Positions 24,224-35,820 of a DNA stretch of 64,000 nucleotides are shown here, one piece after another. The position numbers and the translations under genes are program-made. Within the stretch, counting starts at the first letter, position 1. Every line of letters starts with the position of its first letter. Below the pieces are notes generated by a model. That model ran no database searches. It was not told where the DNA came from and was given only the letters and a program-made list of their open reading frames with translations. The stretch lies in NCBI GenBank assembly GCA_001414485.1, contig LLEY01000064.1, forward strand, positions 265,780 to 329,779, in the 5' to 3' direction. This DNA comes from Calycina herbarum (lineage: Eukaryota > Ascomycota > Leotiomycetes > Helotiales > Pezizellaceae).

Positions 24224-25582
24224 TTACTGTGCAACTTCCCAAGACTTTTGTTCCGGCACCTCTACTGGCGTTGCCATTTCATCAGCCCATGCTCCCGCGG
24301 GTTGGTCTATAGTTGGAGATTTGATCGTCTCCTCGACTTTTGCGCTGGAAGTCGATACCGGCAACGAGGGGAAATCCTCAGAAGTAGGCACACTTTGTGA
24401 ATTTCCTTTTCCGCCTCTACCTCCCATTCCCCCTCTTCCTCGGCCTCTAATCTCAAATCCACCTCTTCCTCCCGAATTACCACCCTCGTCGATGAGTTCT
24501 TCACCCTCCCGACTCCCACCCATTCCCCCTCTTCCTCGAATCACACCCCCAAATCCGCCCCTCACAAACTCACTACTTCTCCCCTTCCGATCCACAATAT
24601 CATCTTCAACCTTTTCAATATCCCATTCTCTTCCTCCTTGAGCATTAATTTTCCGCTGTCTGTTTTTTGCTCGTTCCATTTCCATCTGTCTACTATTCTT
24701 CTGCTCCATACGACTTTTCTCTTGCCGTTCTTTTGCCAATTCCTTTTCTCGGTGTTGGAACGCTGCTTGATCCGCTTCTTGGAGCCGGTGTCGTTCGGCT
24801 TTTTGCGCGTTGATGATGGCCATTTTCTCGAGTTTGGCGGTCAGTTCTTCTTCGGTGAGTTTTTTGTGGAGGGGACCGCCTGTTGCGGAGCGGTCGCCGC
24901 GTACGGCTGGAGTACGCATTTGGAGGGGTTGTTGAGGTATTTGCTGAGGGGGTTGTGGGTGTGTGGGTTGGGTGGGTGAAATTGGGGAGGCGGCGATTTC
25001 TGCTTGAGGGGGTGGTTGAGTGGCCTGGCCGGAGGTTGCTGCCCATTCTGCGGTGCTTGAGGGAGCTTGTGAGGGTTTTCCAGAGGCAGACGCCCAGTCT
25101 GAGGTGTTCGCAGGGGCTTGTATAGATGGTGCTGATGAGTTGTCCCAGTCTGAAGTATTTGGTGGTGGTTGAGAAGCTTGTGCTGCCACAGGTGGAATCG
25201 CATTGCCAGCGCCGGACGACCAATCCGATGTCTGAGGAGCCGATGGGTATTCTGGAGCTATTGCTGGTGCATTATTTTGGGGCGCAAATCGAGATTGACC
25301 TAGTCCATTATGTCCTTGTCCTCCCTGTCCTCCTCGTCCTCCCCGTTGTCGTCGTACATCCTGTGTGCCTTGCTCACGTCTGTTGTTCCTATATCCTCCT
25401 CCTGATGGCCCGGTCGGAGGGACTTGGTTATTCCTGATCGCGGGTACTTGCTCTACGTGGCTTTGCTGTGGGAGAGGAGGAGCATGTTTTGGCTCGTCGA
25501 TTGTGGTTGTAGGTTCTGTGAGGGGTTCGAATTCATCCGCGAAGAGATCATCGTCCTCTCTTGATTGCGCGAATTCGTCCAT
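24224..25582 (-). CDS. RGG/glycine-rich low-complexity protein, putative RNA-binding
   Basis: A single exon of about 452 residues from the start MDEFAQSREDDDLFADEFEP; an in-frame ATG 13 codons upstream exists but precedes this likely conserved start. Features in order: an acidic N-terminus; an RGG-type cluster near residues 80-95 (RRQRGGRGGQGGQG); a proline/glutamine-rich middle with four repeats of the type (T/A)(S/E)DW or EWA; a charged helical stretch (EELTAKLEKMAIINAQKAE, continuing to about 320); a second RGG region (GGFGGVIRGRGGMGG); and EDFPSLPVS near the C-terminus. RGG boxes and the EDFPSLP motif are common in mRNP proteins, so RNA binding is inferred. I cannot assign a named orthologue. 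It is convergent with BYE1. Confidence 0.75.
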   Translation of the reverse strand: MDEFAQSREDDDLFADEFEPLTEPTTTIDEPKHAPPLPQQSHVEQVPAIRNNQVPPTGPSGGGYRNNRREQGTQDVRRQRGGRGGQGGQGHNGLGQSRFAPQNNAPAIAPEYPSAPQTSDWSSGAGNAIPPVAAQASQPPPNTSDWDNSSAPSIQAPANTSDWASASGKPSQAPSSTAEWAATSGQATQPPPQAEIAASPISPTQPTHPQPPQQIPQQPLQMRTPAVRGDRSATGGPLHKKLTEEELTAKLEKMAIINAQKAERHRLQEADQAAFQHREKELAKERQEKSRMEQKNSRQMEMERAKNRQRKINAQGGREWDIEKVEDDIVDRKGRSSEFVRGGFGGVIRGRGGMGGSREGEELIDEGGNSGGRGGFEIRGRGRGGMGGRGGKGNSQSVPTSEDFPSLPVSTSSAKVEETIKSPTIDQPAGAWADEMATPVEVPEQKSWEVAQ

Positions 25583-26259
25583 TGCGTGGCAGTTGTATGA
25601 ATATCGTAGAGAAACCGCCAAGGGATATTACTGCTGCCCAAAAGAAGAATGTAGAGGAATGAACAAGGTGTTGTTGATGTGGTGAAGTGGGGTTGAGGCT
25701 TTGGTGGGGAAGAAGTATTGATCGCGGGCGAACATCGGGTGACTGGGGATAAAAGAGTCTCCGGCTCCGATGCGGCCCGTACCGAGTAAACTAAGAGAGC
25801 AAGCTCAGCTTCAATCGCACGGCGACAACTGCTACCATGGTTCATACAACAAGAGGTATCTAGGTTGATTACACGAAATACTAGTTTCTTCCTCGTTATT
25901 GGGAGTCCAGTATATATCGGATGAAAACCAAGAGTCAGGTCATCACTCCACCGCAGGAATTCGTAGCTGACCTAGAATCACCTATAGCCAGCGCCCTAAT
26001 TGTTCAAGCAATACTCGGAAAATCGATTTGATTATTCCAGAAGTCTGGAACTGACAAGTTTGCTTTAAGGTGTCACAACCATCATATAAAGTGTAGGGCA
26101 TTTGGACAACAGTCACGAATTCCCGGTGCTCCTTGAGGTACTCGGCAGTTCCGAGGGGTAACGAGCTCGCTTACTCTGTCCCTTTCTTTCGACTGAAGTA
26201 CGATGGGGTCCTAGAACTGTTATTCAGGGCGAGCAACGTTTCTATCACGGATCTAGGGA

Positions 26260-28281
26260 TTGGCCATCATGCCAACAATTCAATATAGCGGGGAACTATT
26301 CTCCTTTCAGCCCATCACCAAGAAAGATGGCATTCGTCTCGCTATTCTGCACCCAGCTTCATCGGATAAGGAAGCAATACATTGCAGTCTGATTAACACC
26401 ACTCTTACTGAATGCGACAAAGATATTATCGATCATTACACAGCATTATCTTATGTCTGGGGATCAGGAATTGATGAAAATGAAGAAACAACGTTTCGAA
26501 CGATATTCCTGGACGACAAGCCATATAATATCACCACAAATTTCCACGCTGCCCTCATAAATTTGAGAGATCCAAAGAAACCCTTTCGACTTTGGGCGGA
26601 TTCTTTGTGTATCAATCAAGGGCCAGGGGGCGAGGAGGAAAAGGCGCGACAGGTTGCGATGATGGGACGAATCTACGAAATTGCCGACCATACAGTAATC
26701 TACCTAGGAGCACCAGATCCCAGCATCGATATTGAAGACAAATTTTACCCCATTTTGAGGGCAGGCGATATTTTAGGAAAGCCGTGGTTTAGGCGTATCT
26801 GGGTTTTTCAAGAGCTGGTTTTTTCCCGGGACCCTTGGGTTCAAATCGGGAAACAACGTGAGAGATGGGATCTTTTTGTGGGTGAGATAATGGACCACCG
26901 GGGTCTAATATTCGCCGAGCTGGTGAAATATCTCAATTTGGAAGACAACAATACCAAAAAGTCAAGCACAGGCCATATCAAGAGTGATTTAGCTGGGAAA
27001 ATTACCCAAGGATACAATCTCATATCGGAAATGCAACAGGCTCGGAAAAAGCATCAAGCGAAGTCAGGGAACAAATCCACACTAGTCAACTTGGTGATAT
27101 CAAGACGCGGATTGGGAGCGACGGACAAACGAGATATAGTCTGGGCACATGTGGGGTTTGCTTCTGATGGCAATGATGCTTCTTTTCAAGCAGACTACAA
27201 AAACAAATCTCTCGCGGAGGTTTATAACTCCTTCGCTGGTCGCCAGATTGAGTTGAAGGGTGACTACCATTTATTGCGCCATGTTAACTACATCGATCCT
27301 ATCTTGCGGCTTCCAGGACTTGCTTCCTGGGCACCTGATCTGAGAGAGCCAACTCCCACGGCAACGTATAAACCAATGGTTCGCTGTAAAGATGCTGGTC
27401 AAGTTCACGCCCAAGGAGAGTCATATTCTGGCGCTATTTCTCTCATCCAAATCAGCAAACCTCCAATGTTGGCACATATTGGGCACGGAAAAGAGTACAT
27501 TGTGACTCGAAGTGCAAATATCAATCTACAAAGTCCTGGAATTGCGAAGATTCTCCGGCTCGCCTCCAGACTTGAAACACTCTCGGAAGATATTACCGCT
27601 CGCCCTCTTTTTGTCGAGATAAATACAACGGACCTACATTGGCAGAGGAGAGGAATGGATTTTACAAAGCTTTATCGCGATATTTACAACGCGTGGCGAG
27701 AGCTGACCCAGGACGATCGGATACTTCCACCAAGAGACCATGAAGAAGAGCATAGGATAAGATATGTGTTTGAATGTATTATGTACAAACACTACCAGAC
27801 ACCAAACCCAAAGCACACCATTGATATCTGGCTCATTCTTTGCGCCAGCGAGAGTTTTGCCCAAATAGCTTTCTTCGAGAACAGAGCTCTTGCTCGAATG
27901 AGTAGTGGTGAGCTCGCACTTGTTCCAGGCTGTTCCAAGGTTGGGGACTTTCTCATTGGCATATTGAACACGGAAGTTGGCCCAATGAGGTCGGGTGCAA
28001 CGTTTTGGTCACCTTTACTATTCCGAGAGAAAGAAAGTACTCTTGATCAGAAAATGGAACACATGATCAGAGAAAAAATTGCGTTAAGTGGTCGTGATTT
28101 CAAGGGATCGCAAAGTGAGACCCAAGCATCACTTGCAAAGCTCCAGGGTCTTCCTATTCGATATTGTGAATACGTTGGACCCTTCTTTGTCACGGGGAAT
28201 GAATTTTATAATGATTCGGAAGTCTTGATTTTAAAGATAGCGTGGGATGGGTTTGCGACTACTATCTTTGCGATTAGTTAA
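26260..28281 (+). CDS. HET-domain (heterokaryon incompatibility) protein
   Basis: A single exon of 673 residues; a second ATG four codons in (MPTIQYSG) may be the true start. The HET domain is clear at about residues 55-210: YTALSYVWGS, then the conserved block RLWADSLCINQ, followed by ARQVAMMGRIYEIADHTVIYLG and WFRRIWVFQELV. HET domains mediate programmed cell death on fusion of incompatible hyphae, or act as effectors of fungal innate-type responses. The C-terminal half is unassigned, as is usual for long HET proteins. There are no internal stops, so it is probably functional. The upstream 25,583-26,259 interval separates it from the RGG gene. Confidence 0.9.
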   Translation: MAIMPTIQYSGELFSFQPITKKDGIRLAILHPASSDKEAIHCSLINTTLTECDKDIIDHYTALSYVWGSGIDENEETTFRTIFLDDKPYNITTNFHAALINLRDPKKPFRLWADSLCINQGPGGEEEKARQVAMMGRIYEIADHTVIYLGAPDPSIDIEDKFYPILRAGDILGKPWFRRIWVFQELVFSRDPWVQIGKQRERWDLFVGEIMDHRGLIFAELVKYLNLEDNNTKKSSTGHIKSDLAGKITQGYNLISEMQQARKKHQAKSGNKSTLVNLVISRRGLGATDKRDIVWAHVGFASDGNDASFQADYKNKSLAEVYNSFAGRQIELKGDYHLLRHVNYIDPILRLPGLASWAPDLREPTPTATYKPMVRCKDAGQVHAQGESYSGAISLIQISKPPMLAHIGHGKEYIVTRSANINLQSPGIAKILRLASRLETLSEDITARPLFVEINTTDLHWQRRGMDFTKLYRDIYNAWRELTQDDRILPPRDHEEEHRIRYVFECIMYKHYQTPNPKHTIDIWLILCASESFAQIAFFENRALARMSSGELALVPGCSKVGDFLIGILNTEVGPMRSGATFWSPLLFREKESTLDQKMEHMIREKIALSGRDFKGSQSETQASLAKLQGLPIRYCEYVGPFFVTGNEFYNDSEVLILKIAWDGFATTIFAIS

Positions 28282-28835
28282 ATATGTTTTGCTTTTCTTC
28301 TCAAACACTATCACGGTCTTATAAAATGTAACTATCACTGTAAGAAACTTTAACTCTCACAAATCTCTGAACTCTTTTTTGAAGAATTAAAAAACGCCAG
28401 GTAACAATACGGGTTGTGAAAGGATCTGTGAAAGATGTAATGTTAAGTTTAGTAGAGTGAGTTACGATGATATTATTTAGAAAATTGTCTCAAAATTACT
28501 TATTTATCTTTAATATCTGCATTTAAAGTGAACATTCAAGAAATACAACAAAGATTACAGTGATGAAGTCTTGTATAATGTTCTTTTGTTTATTTCTATT
28601 ATTTGGTCTAGACAATATCTAAGCGAGAACCCGGGGAAGTAAATATCCAACAGAAAGAGAAGAAAGAAGAAAAAATTGACAATGATCAAATCAAAGAAGC
28701 CCACACAATGCATTTGTTATCCACGACTCCCAGCTATCTAAGAATAATTCTAACTACTCGTACATAAGAACCACATCCAAGACCCAACTAAAGAACCCAT
28801 CTAATACTCATTTCCTATTTAATCAACCAGACAAG

Positions 28836-29036
28836 ATGATTGAAGCACAAAAACGTTACGTCGAGTACCCTAAAGTTGAAGATGACATCATTGTACCCTC
28901 TACCAAGGATCGGGAAATGGCGTTTGCATTCTCGAACCTGGAGGTAGAGGAGACAGATTGCGCGGAGTTCTTTGACTTTGATGCTTACTACGGAGAACCA
29001 AGTGCTGATGAAGAGAAAGAAGCCGTAGCTGGGTAA
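28836..29036 (+). CDS. Small acidic hypothetical protein
   Basis: An open frame of 66 codons (MIEAQKRYVEYPKVEDDIIV onward), strongly acidic, ending just where a donor-like GTAAGT overlaps the stop. The codon pattern looks protein-like and it stands alone in an otherwise gene-poor 2.4-kb interval (28,282-30,720). I recognise no family. It could be a real small protein, the first exon of a longer gene, or chance. Confidence 0.3.
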   Translation: MIEAQKRYVEYPKVEDDIIVPSTKDREMAFAFSNLEVEETDCAEFFDFDAYYGEPSADEEKEAVAG

Positions 29037-29616
29037 GTAAGGGTTAACGAGGCGCTTTGGTTCGGAAGCAATTTGAGTACTACAAGCCTAGGTAAGAAAA
29101 ACCCCTGTCCGCTACTATCTCGTGCGGTTATCATGCAACCATCTTAAGATAATTAACCTGATTTTCCCCCTATCAACTACCTTAAAGCCCGTTTACCCCC
29201 GATAGTGAAACTTGAACATCCTTATTTGACTGTGTTTGGTAATAGCCACTTCTGATACGAGAAGAATACTCTCTAGTGTTTTCAGTTGATTTCCTGTGAC
29301 ACCGACCAAACTTTCTAAACATATTCAAACCCCTGCAAGGTGATTTAGAATAATTGAAATGTTTTCTTTCACCATGGACAATTAAGCATTGGCAAAATCA
29401 AGTACTTTCACTTCACCCACAACACCATTCTTTTTTCACAAATATCCCACCTCCAATCAAACAACCACCTCTTTCAGGAGCTGTCTCCGGAATTTCAAGG
29501 TGAGAATGTTGGATATCGTGAAAGAAATGCGGAACGATGCGGGTAGCGATTGAGGGAAGGTAGGTATGTTGGAAATCTGACGACCAACCAAGTTCGATAT
29601 TGTCAACCAAGTATTA

Positions 29617-30062
29617 GTGGCTAGAAATCGAAAACTGAGACTACGAATAATAATAGAAGATCAAAGTTATAACGAATTACAAGGTCCTCGGACAGATCTC
29701 GACCAATACCTCATGGGAAATTTCAACCCTCTCTACCCCGAATTTATACTGACTAAAGGCGATTTGCAGAGGTGGAAGACCGTCTACAAGATGAAACCCG
29801 CCTTTTTTGAACGTCGTTACAAGAAAGTTGTCATATAAGCATCGCCGGTTCTAAACTGATGACCGACTGGGACTGGATGCTCCTGCCCAACTATTGTACC
29901 CATTGTCCGAATCAATTCAACACACCAACTCCAAAATTGTGCATTCCCGCGGGGAGTGAGCTTGAAACTACTTGTGCAGCCACCAAGAGGGAAGATGCAA
30001 CTTTCGAGGAACGCGCAAGACGATATGGGAAAGGTAGCGAGAGACTAAGAAAAATTATATAA
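29617..30062 (+). pseudogene. Possible degenerate coding region, unidentified
   Basis: Two consecutive open frames (29,617-29,838, and 29,859-30,062 in another frame) have plausible amino-acid composition. The second starts TDWDWMLLPNYCTHCPNQF and later has FEERARRYGKGSERL. They are separated by a stop and a frame change with no splice sites I can defend. They may be remnants of one gene. No family recognised. Confidence 0.25.
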
Positions 30063-30720
30063 AGACGAAAATTGGCTTACAAAGATGATCGAATTAGCCT
30101 ATAAGGCTGTGGACGAACATGCGAGATTGTTGAAAGAGGAGTAGAGGAAGAAGGGCAAGACATAAGAAATTGGTCGCAACTTGACTCGGCATAAGCTGTC
30201 GAACTTATGGGCACTCTCTTTACCCTCAACCGCATTCTTCATTCTTTTATTGATACACTTGTATCATCGCACATTCTCCTAAAACTTCATTGTTCAAGGA
30301 ACTCTTTATCAATAAAACACTTACCTTTGGGGGCGCACTTGATTCGATGTTTCTTTCCCGCTTCACAAATGGATACACGCTCGTTACAAAATATGGCATC
30401 CGAATAAAAGTTTTACCGGTACCTAATTTCCCAACATAAATAGTAACAAAATTGGAAATCACCATGTCACTTGAGAGTGCGATGAAGAATTAATTCGTTT
30501 CGGTTTTTCTTTATACTGTGTTAGCAAAAAGTAAACACAACTCGAGCTAGCACCAAAACATACCAATCAAGAATAATTACTACCGCTCAATCAAAGCCCT
30601 CCCATAATCCCCCCTATTAGGTAACCTATTAACAGTATGAATATGACACCTCGCCGGACTGGTATTGGTCAAAAAGACTAGAAGAAGTCACATCAGCATT
30701 TTTCCTCTCGATTTTCTCTT

Positions 30721-32021
30721 TCACTTGAACTTACTTCCACAATGGAAATCTAATTCCATAAACGCAACCGGACTATGAATTCGATAATAATAAGGATCTT
30801 CATCTCCAAACTCTCCAATCCAAGAGAAATACGTTTCGTCGAGATGAGATTTGAAGAGTTCGAGACGGTGTTTGAGAACTGAGGCGGGATAGTATTCGTT
30901 GAATGCTAGAAAGAGGTTGATGATGCTTTCTTGGCTCTTGGGTGGGAAGAGAGAAACCGGGCAGCCCTCTGCAACCCTATTAGCAAAGTACTCAGATTCA
31001 AAACGGGGATATTTACCATAAGGAACAACCCTATTATCCTGCCTCGCACCCCCCAAATGCCTCTCATCAAAAGGATTCCACCGATCCGCCGCCAAACTCT
31101 TCCCATCCATCCCCTTACTCAACGTAGCCTTCTCCTGCAACTCCCTCGGTAGTCCTTGCATCAATTTCAAACTCTCCATTTCCTCAGTCCGGAATAATCG
31201 TAATCCAGCATGGGGTCCTTCGTCAATTCTATCTGGTTCTGCTCCCATGAATGTTGGTCCTATGACCATTCGTTTTCCGAGGAAGACGACGGAGAGACAG
31301 AGATGGTGGCCGAAGAATGTGTATCCCCATGGTGAGGTGAGAGAGCGGGTTCCGAAGAGACGGAAGTTGTAGGAGTGTTCGTTTAGGATCTTTTTACCGT
31401 TTACGAGGTGTCCTAGGAAATCGTTTGTGAGACAGCAGCCGAGGACTTTTTCGTAACCTTCTTTTGAGAAGGAGGATTTTAGGATGGTGTGGATTGCGGT
31501 TTGGATTTCGGAGGTGTGTTCGTCTAGTCGAAGACCGCCTGGAAATTTTGTTAATTGAGTGCCTTTGAGGGTGACCTTATGGTAGTACCTGGATTCATAT
31601 ATAACTCCGGATTTGACCATAACCTGAACTTGTCATCTGTAACTTTCCCACACCAGACCTCCTTTTTCTGTTCTTCACTCAATACCTTTAACAAGCTCTC
31701 TACATTCTCAGCAACCAACTCGGTGGGAGCACCTTCATCCTCGGCGTATTTATACAACCCCTCTCTCACAATTCCATCTGATGTGAACCCCTTATAAGGT
31801 TTCTCCAAATTCTTCTCATCAAGTCGATTGATCAACCAAGCAGGAGCTTCAATCTGTCTCCTCGACTCACACCAACTCAGCGCATCATGGTCTGCAATTC
31901 CCGCGATCCGAGGGTGATTCGGGGCTGGTATGATATCGCGAAAGGGAACCGCAGCATCAGAACGTGGTTTGGTGGGGTCGGAAGATTGGAGATATCCAGA
32001 ATTAACAGGTGCTGTTGACAT
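30721..32021 (-). CDS. DUF3500 family protein
   Basis: Two exons on the minus strand, 32021-31589 and 31538-30721. A 50-bp GT-AG intron splits one glycine codon, giving MNP-GGLRLDEH and 416 residues in total. The C-terminal two thirds matches the DUF3500 pattern: a lysine/histidine-rich start, WGYTFFGHHLCLSVVFLGKRM, GPHAGLRLFRTEE, then FDERHLGGARQDNRVVPYG, and near the end HLDETYFSWIGEFGDEDPYYYRIHSP. The family's biochemical role is not established. It is divergently paired with a fumarylacetoacetase-family gene over a 479-bp spacer, so co-regulation is possible. Confidence 0.85.
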
Positions 32022-32500
32022 CGTGAAAAGCTGTCGTTCCTTATTTTCAAAATCCCAACATCAGGAATGGAATTGATGAAATCGAGCCTCCATTAAATAG
32101 CCTGAAATAGTAGATCTAGGTACATGGAACATGTCCATCTCGCATTGCGCGTCCCCATCCTCGAACGGAATTGAACTCGGGATGTCGTCCAGCAAGAAAA
32201 ATACCCCGCAATGTGGGGTTGGAATCACGTGGAAAGGCGTCTCTCCACCAAGTCCACTTCAAGATTCTTTAATTCGGCTTTTGTTTGCTTTCCGGGGATT
32301 TTGGTGGGGCTGGATGTCAATGTTTGACTTGCCGTTGTCAAGTACCACTTTCTATTGCAGAGAAGTGGACTTGTGGACCTGCAGGAAGTAATCATAAAGT
32401 TCATTCCGGAATCGGGGGACGGTACTTGTAACTCTCATCTTCATTCCATCTTTTTAAACTCCTGGTTTCTTTGAGGATATTCATATTTAAAAGCTTCAAA
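32022..32500. promoter_or_regulatory. Divergent promoter region, DUF3500 / FAH-family pair
   Basis: A 479-bp spacer between two divergent start codons, expected to contain both promoters. I see no specific operator that I can name. Confidence 0.4.
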
Positions 32501-33543
32501 ATGTCCATCCCATCTTTCAGTCGTGAGTACCACATGTCCCACATCTAGAAATCCTCAACTCACAATTCCCAGGTCTCGTCCGTTTCATTCCCAAATCCTC
32601 GAGCGATATCCTTATCGGCGAGCCATCAAGTCCAGATGTAGATGTAGGAGCAGAAACCCGAGCATCAAAAGATGTAGAAGTCAAAGTCTACAGCGGGACC
32701 TCAATCCTCTCACCAGGCTCACCAACCGGGAAAACCGAGATAATTGGAAAGCTTCTCTCTCCCCTCGCGGAATCTGAAGTTGGAACAATCCGTTGTATCG
32801 GTCTAAACGTACGGAATCCCTCCTCTCCTCCCACAAATTTGAACTGCAATTTATAAGAGTAAACAGTATGTCCAACACGCAAAAGAAGCCAAAATGGCCA
32901 TCCCCACCGTCCCAACCGTCTTCATGAAACCCTCCACCTCCCTCGCAGACCCCTTTCCCTCCCCAACCATAATCCCAAAATCGACCCTCGCGGACGACTG
33001 CTGCGACTTCGAATCCGAACTCGTAATAATAATCGGGAAGAAATGCAAAGACGTCAGCGAAGCCGAAGCACTAGATTACGTCTTAGGCTACACAGCCAGT
33101 AACGACGTCTCAAGTCGCGCAAGTCAATTCGCGCAATCGCAATGGAGTTATAGTAAAGGCTTCGATGGCGCCTGTCCGATTGGACCGGTGGTTGTGAGTC
33201 AGAAGCTCATTGGGGATGCGGGGAAATTTAGGGTGAGAGGGTTGAAGAATGGGAAGGTTATGCAGGATTGTGGGATTGAGTATGTTTCTATTTATCGGTT
33301 GAGCAATTATTGCAGAGAAGCTAATAGTGTGACAGTGATTTGATTTTCCCAATTCAAAAGATTGTTTCCTTCTTATCGCAAGGGACGACACTTCCAGCTG
33401 GAACTATCATCTTGACAGGAACGCCGGCTGGTGTTGGCTTTTCGTTCGATCCAAAGGAGTATCTCAGAGATGGGGATGAATTTTCTGTGGAGATTTTACC
33501 ACATATTGGAACGTTGACTACGAAGTTTGAAGCCGAGAAATGA
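32501..33543 (+). CDS. Fumarylacetoacetate hydrolase (FAH) family protein
   Basis: Four exons, 32501-32522, 32573-32808, 32867-33279 and 33336-33543, splice to 292 residues. The conserved FAH core is visible: CIGLNYVQHAKEA (start of the catalytic fold), PTVFMKPSTSLADP, then the metal-site block DFESELVIIIGK, and later GYTASNDVSSR. The third intron joins CGIDDLIFPIQK, followed by LPAGTIILTGTPAGVGF. These enzymes hydrolyse C-C bonds or decarboxylate acylpyruvate-type substrates (FAHD1-like). The exact substrate cannot be read from sequence. All splice junctions keep the frame and restore family motifs, supporting the model. Confidence 0.92.
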
Positions 33544-33739
33544 GTAGAGTATCAATGAAAGCCACTTGGCACGAAAAGAAAGCTTCTTCCTGGTTTTGTC
33601 CAGTAGTGACCAACATTGAAACTTGCAACGGAAGCTAGTCAGGCAGGTACGAACCTGAAGTTTTACTACCACTCTTAGAGTTGTACCTTCCCTTCCCTGT
33701 TCTCGTCATGGTGGCACGTGGTCAAATGAATTAATAGTA

Positions 33740-33925
33740 AGAGGGAAGGAGCAACCTCGAGGTCGAGGTCAAGTCAAGGAAGGAACGACCTTGAAAGCAG
33801 GCGACCTCGGGACACTATAGGTAGAACACGCCGTCTTCACCAGACCTTCTCGATGGCTGTGCAAGAATTGATCAGTCTTTCGACCCAGGTAAGTTAAGGT
33901 CGAGGTCGAGGGTCGCTCCTTCACT
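33740..33925. repeat. Small imperfect inverted repeat with GAGGTCGAGGTC units
   Basis: GGAGCAACCTCGAGGTCGAG near 33,748 and AGGTCGAGGTCGAGGGTCGC near 33,899 form an imperfect inverted pair (GGAGC-aACCTCGA against TCGAGGGtcGCTCC) about 130 bp apart. It lies in the 640-bp spacer 33,544-34,182, where no gene was seen. It could be a MITE relic or simple-repeat expansion. Confidence 0.35.
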
Positions 33926-34182
33926 AACTTCATCCTTCAGCTCAACAACCTCGAAAATGGACTGAAGGCAAAAATAAAGGAGCCGCAAGATCCCAACTAA
34001 AATAAAACAAGAACAACACAATGAAAACACTCAAAGTACTAATGAGTCACAGTGATCAACTCAGGTTTGAAAGATTCTGGTACACTCTCAAATTTATACA
34101 GAAAAGTAGTGGCCGCCATTATATAGCCAAAAGTCATCAAATACGCCATGCATCTATGCAACAATCATCAAACATTCATACC

Positions 34183-35820
34183 CTATCTCAACCTCTCAAG
34201 TGGTCTTCCCTCTCTTCTCCGACCCTTCAAGAACCACGCACAACTTGCCCAACACATGCCAATTCCAATCCACGCGAAATTAGGCATCTTGAACCCCGCC
34301 ATAATCGGCAGCAAGAAAGCTGCTCGCGGTATGAACAAGAATGTCGTCGTAAGTGGACTCGTGGCTCGGGTTAAAGCGATGGTACTGAAGAATACAGCCC
34401 AACTACCTAGTCCACCGCATAGAACCATCAACCAATGGAAGAACACATCTAGGAAATAACAGTTTCGGGAGATGTTTGTTACTTCGCCTGAGAGGAAGAC
34501 GATGGGGATGAAGATGACGATAGAGAGTCCTGATGTATAATGTAGCAATCTCCAATATGCTCGTGCTTCCTCGCGAGATCCGGAATAATCGGCTGGGGCG
34601 TTGGAAGATGGAAATGTTCCAATAAGCTCCCCTTGGGGAACCAGAGAGGCAACAAGAGACTTGTATGTTCGTTGGATTTGCACCGGGTAGAGTGCAACGA
34701 ACATGGAAGAAAACACACCCGCTACAATACTCTCCCAAGTTACTCGAACGTTGGCACGACAAAGCGCAACCAAAAGGGTAAGTGTGGCCGTGAGCGTGGA
34801 AGATAGTGTCGTGACACTATGAGAAGCTCCATTGAGGACTGACGTGAAGATGAGAGAAAAGGGTACTATGCCGATACGTGCCAGAGTATAAATCTGGAGC
34901 TGCGCATAGGCGAATGAGAGGTTGCTCAGGCACAGTTTCACAACAAAGATAACTGCCAAAGGCAAGACCTGCTTCGCAACGGCCCAATCGAACTCAAACA
35001 ATCCCCCGCCCGCAATACCTCCAGAGAAGCCCGATGTCCATCGTCTAATGGAGGCCAAAACGCCCCCACCACCATTCTTTTGCAAGCCTCGGAACCCCTG
35101 GGACGATTGTTGAAGTCGTTTCGAGGGCGCAATCATGGACGACACTCCGGCACTCACTAACCACGGACTCACCCAACGAGTGATATATGCCGAGAGGATG
35201 ATCCAGAAGTGGGTGTTGAGCATCTCGAAAAGGGTGGTTGTAAGGGGATATGGAAACTTGTAAACTCCCGCTATTAAAACCATCAGCTTCGTGTGGGATG
35301 TGTAGTTTTCTTGGAGGTACCCACTCCACAGAATGATTCGGTTCATGACAGTCAAGCCAATTTGACATCCCCCAAGCCATATTACCAACACACCAATGTA
35401 TACGGCCCATCCAAGAGGGGTCGTGAAGAGCCATTGTCCCAAACCCCCTCCATAAATCAGGGCCTTCCATCCTGTCAACTTGTACCCATCTGCAGGTAGC
35501 AATTGCCTCGAGGGGGTTCCGTCGCCCCAGTCATCGTCGTCGGTTTCTGAGGTGGGATTTGAGTCTGAATGGCGTCTTTGAAATGGAGATGGTGATCGAG
35601 AAATACTGATCAGAGGGATGGATGTGGCTCGGAATTCCGACGAGGATTTGGGTTGATATGAGGACATTCTGGATCGCGGGCGCTCGTCTGCATCAATGCT
35701 TCCCGAGGAACTGCTTTTCCGGTGGTTCTCTTGTGGTTTGCCTTTTCCAGCGGAAGAAAGAAGATATTGAACTGCAGGGCGGAAGGGATTAGGGGCTTCG
35801 GTATTTCGAGGTGAAAACAT
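34183..35820 (-). CDS. Multi-pass membrane protein, drug/metabolite transporter-like
   Basis: A single exon of 545 residues. The first 100 residues are serine-rich and acidic (ISISRSPSPFQRR, TDDDDWGDG), probably a cytosolic regulatory tail. About ten hydrophobic segments follow, starting near residue 125 (GWAVYIGVLVIWLGG). The segment LSFAYAQLQIYTLARIGIVP, followed by a serine/threonine-rich helix, resembles the nucleotide-sugar/triose-phosphate branch of the DMT superfamily. I infer a Golgi or ER transporter on that basis only. The gene is divergent from COX15, with 470 bp between starts. Confidence 0.6.
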   Translation of the reverse strand: MFSPRNTEAPNPFRPAVQYLLSSAGKGKPQENHRKSSSSGSIDADERPRSRMSSYQPKSSSEFRATSIPLISISRSPSPFQRRHSDSNPTSETDDDDWGDGTPSRQLLPADGYKLTGWKALIYGGGLGQWLFTTPLGWAVYIGVLVIWLGGCQIGLTVMNRIILWSGYLQENYTSHTKLMVLIAGVYKFPYPLTTTLFEMLNTHFWIILSAYITRWVSPWLVSAGVSSMIAPSKRLQQSSQGFRGLQKNGGGGVLASIRRWTSGFSGGIAGGGLFEFDWAVAKQVLPLAVIFVVKLCLSNLSFAYAQLQIYTLARIGIVPFSLIFTSVLNGASHSVTTLSSTLTATLTLLVALCRANVRVTWESIVAGVFSSMFVALYPVQIQRTYKSLVASLVPQGELIGTFPSSNAPADYSGSREEARAYWRLLHYTSGLSIVIFIPIVFLSGEVTNISRNCYFLDVFFHWLMVLCGGLGSWAVFFSTIALTRATSPLTTTFLFIPRAAFLLPIMAGFKMPNFAWIGIGMCWASCAWFLKGRRREGRPLERLR

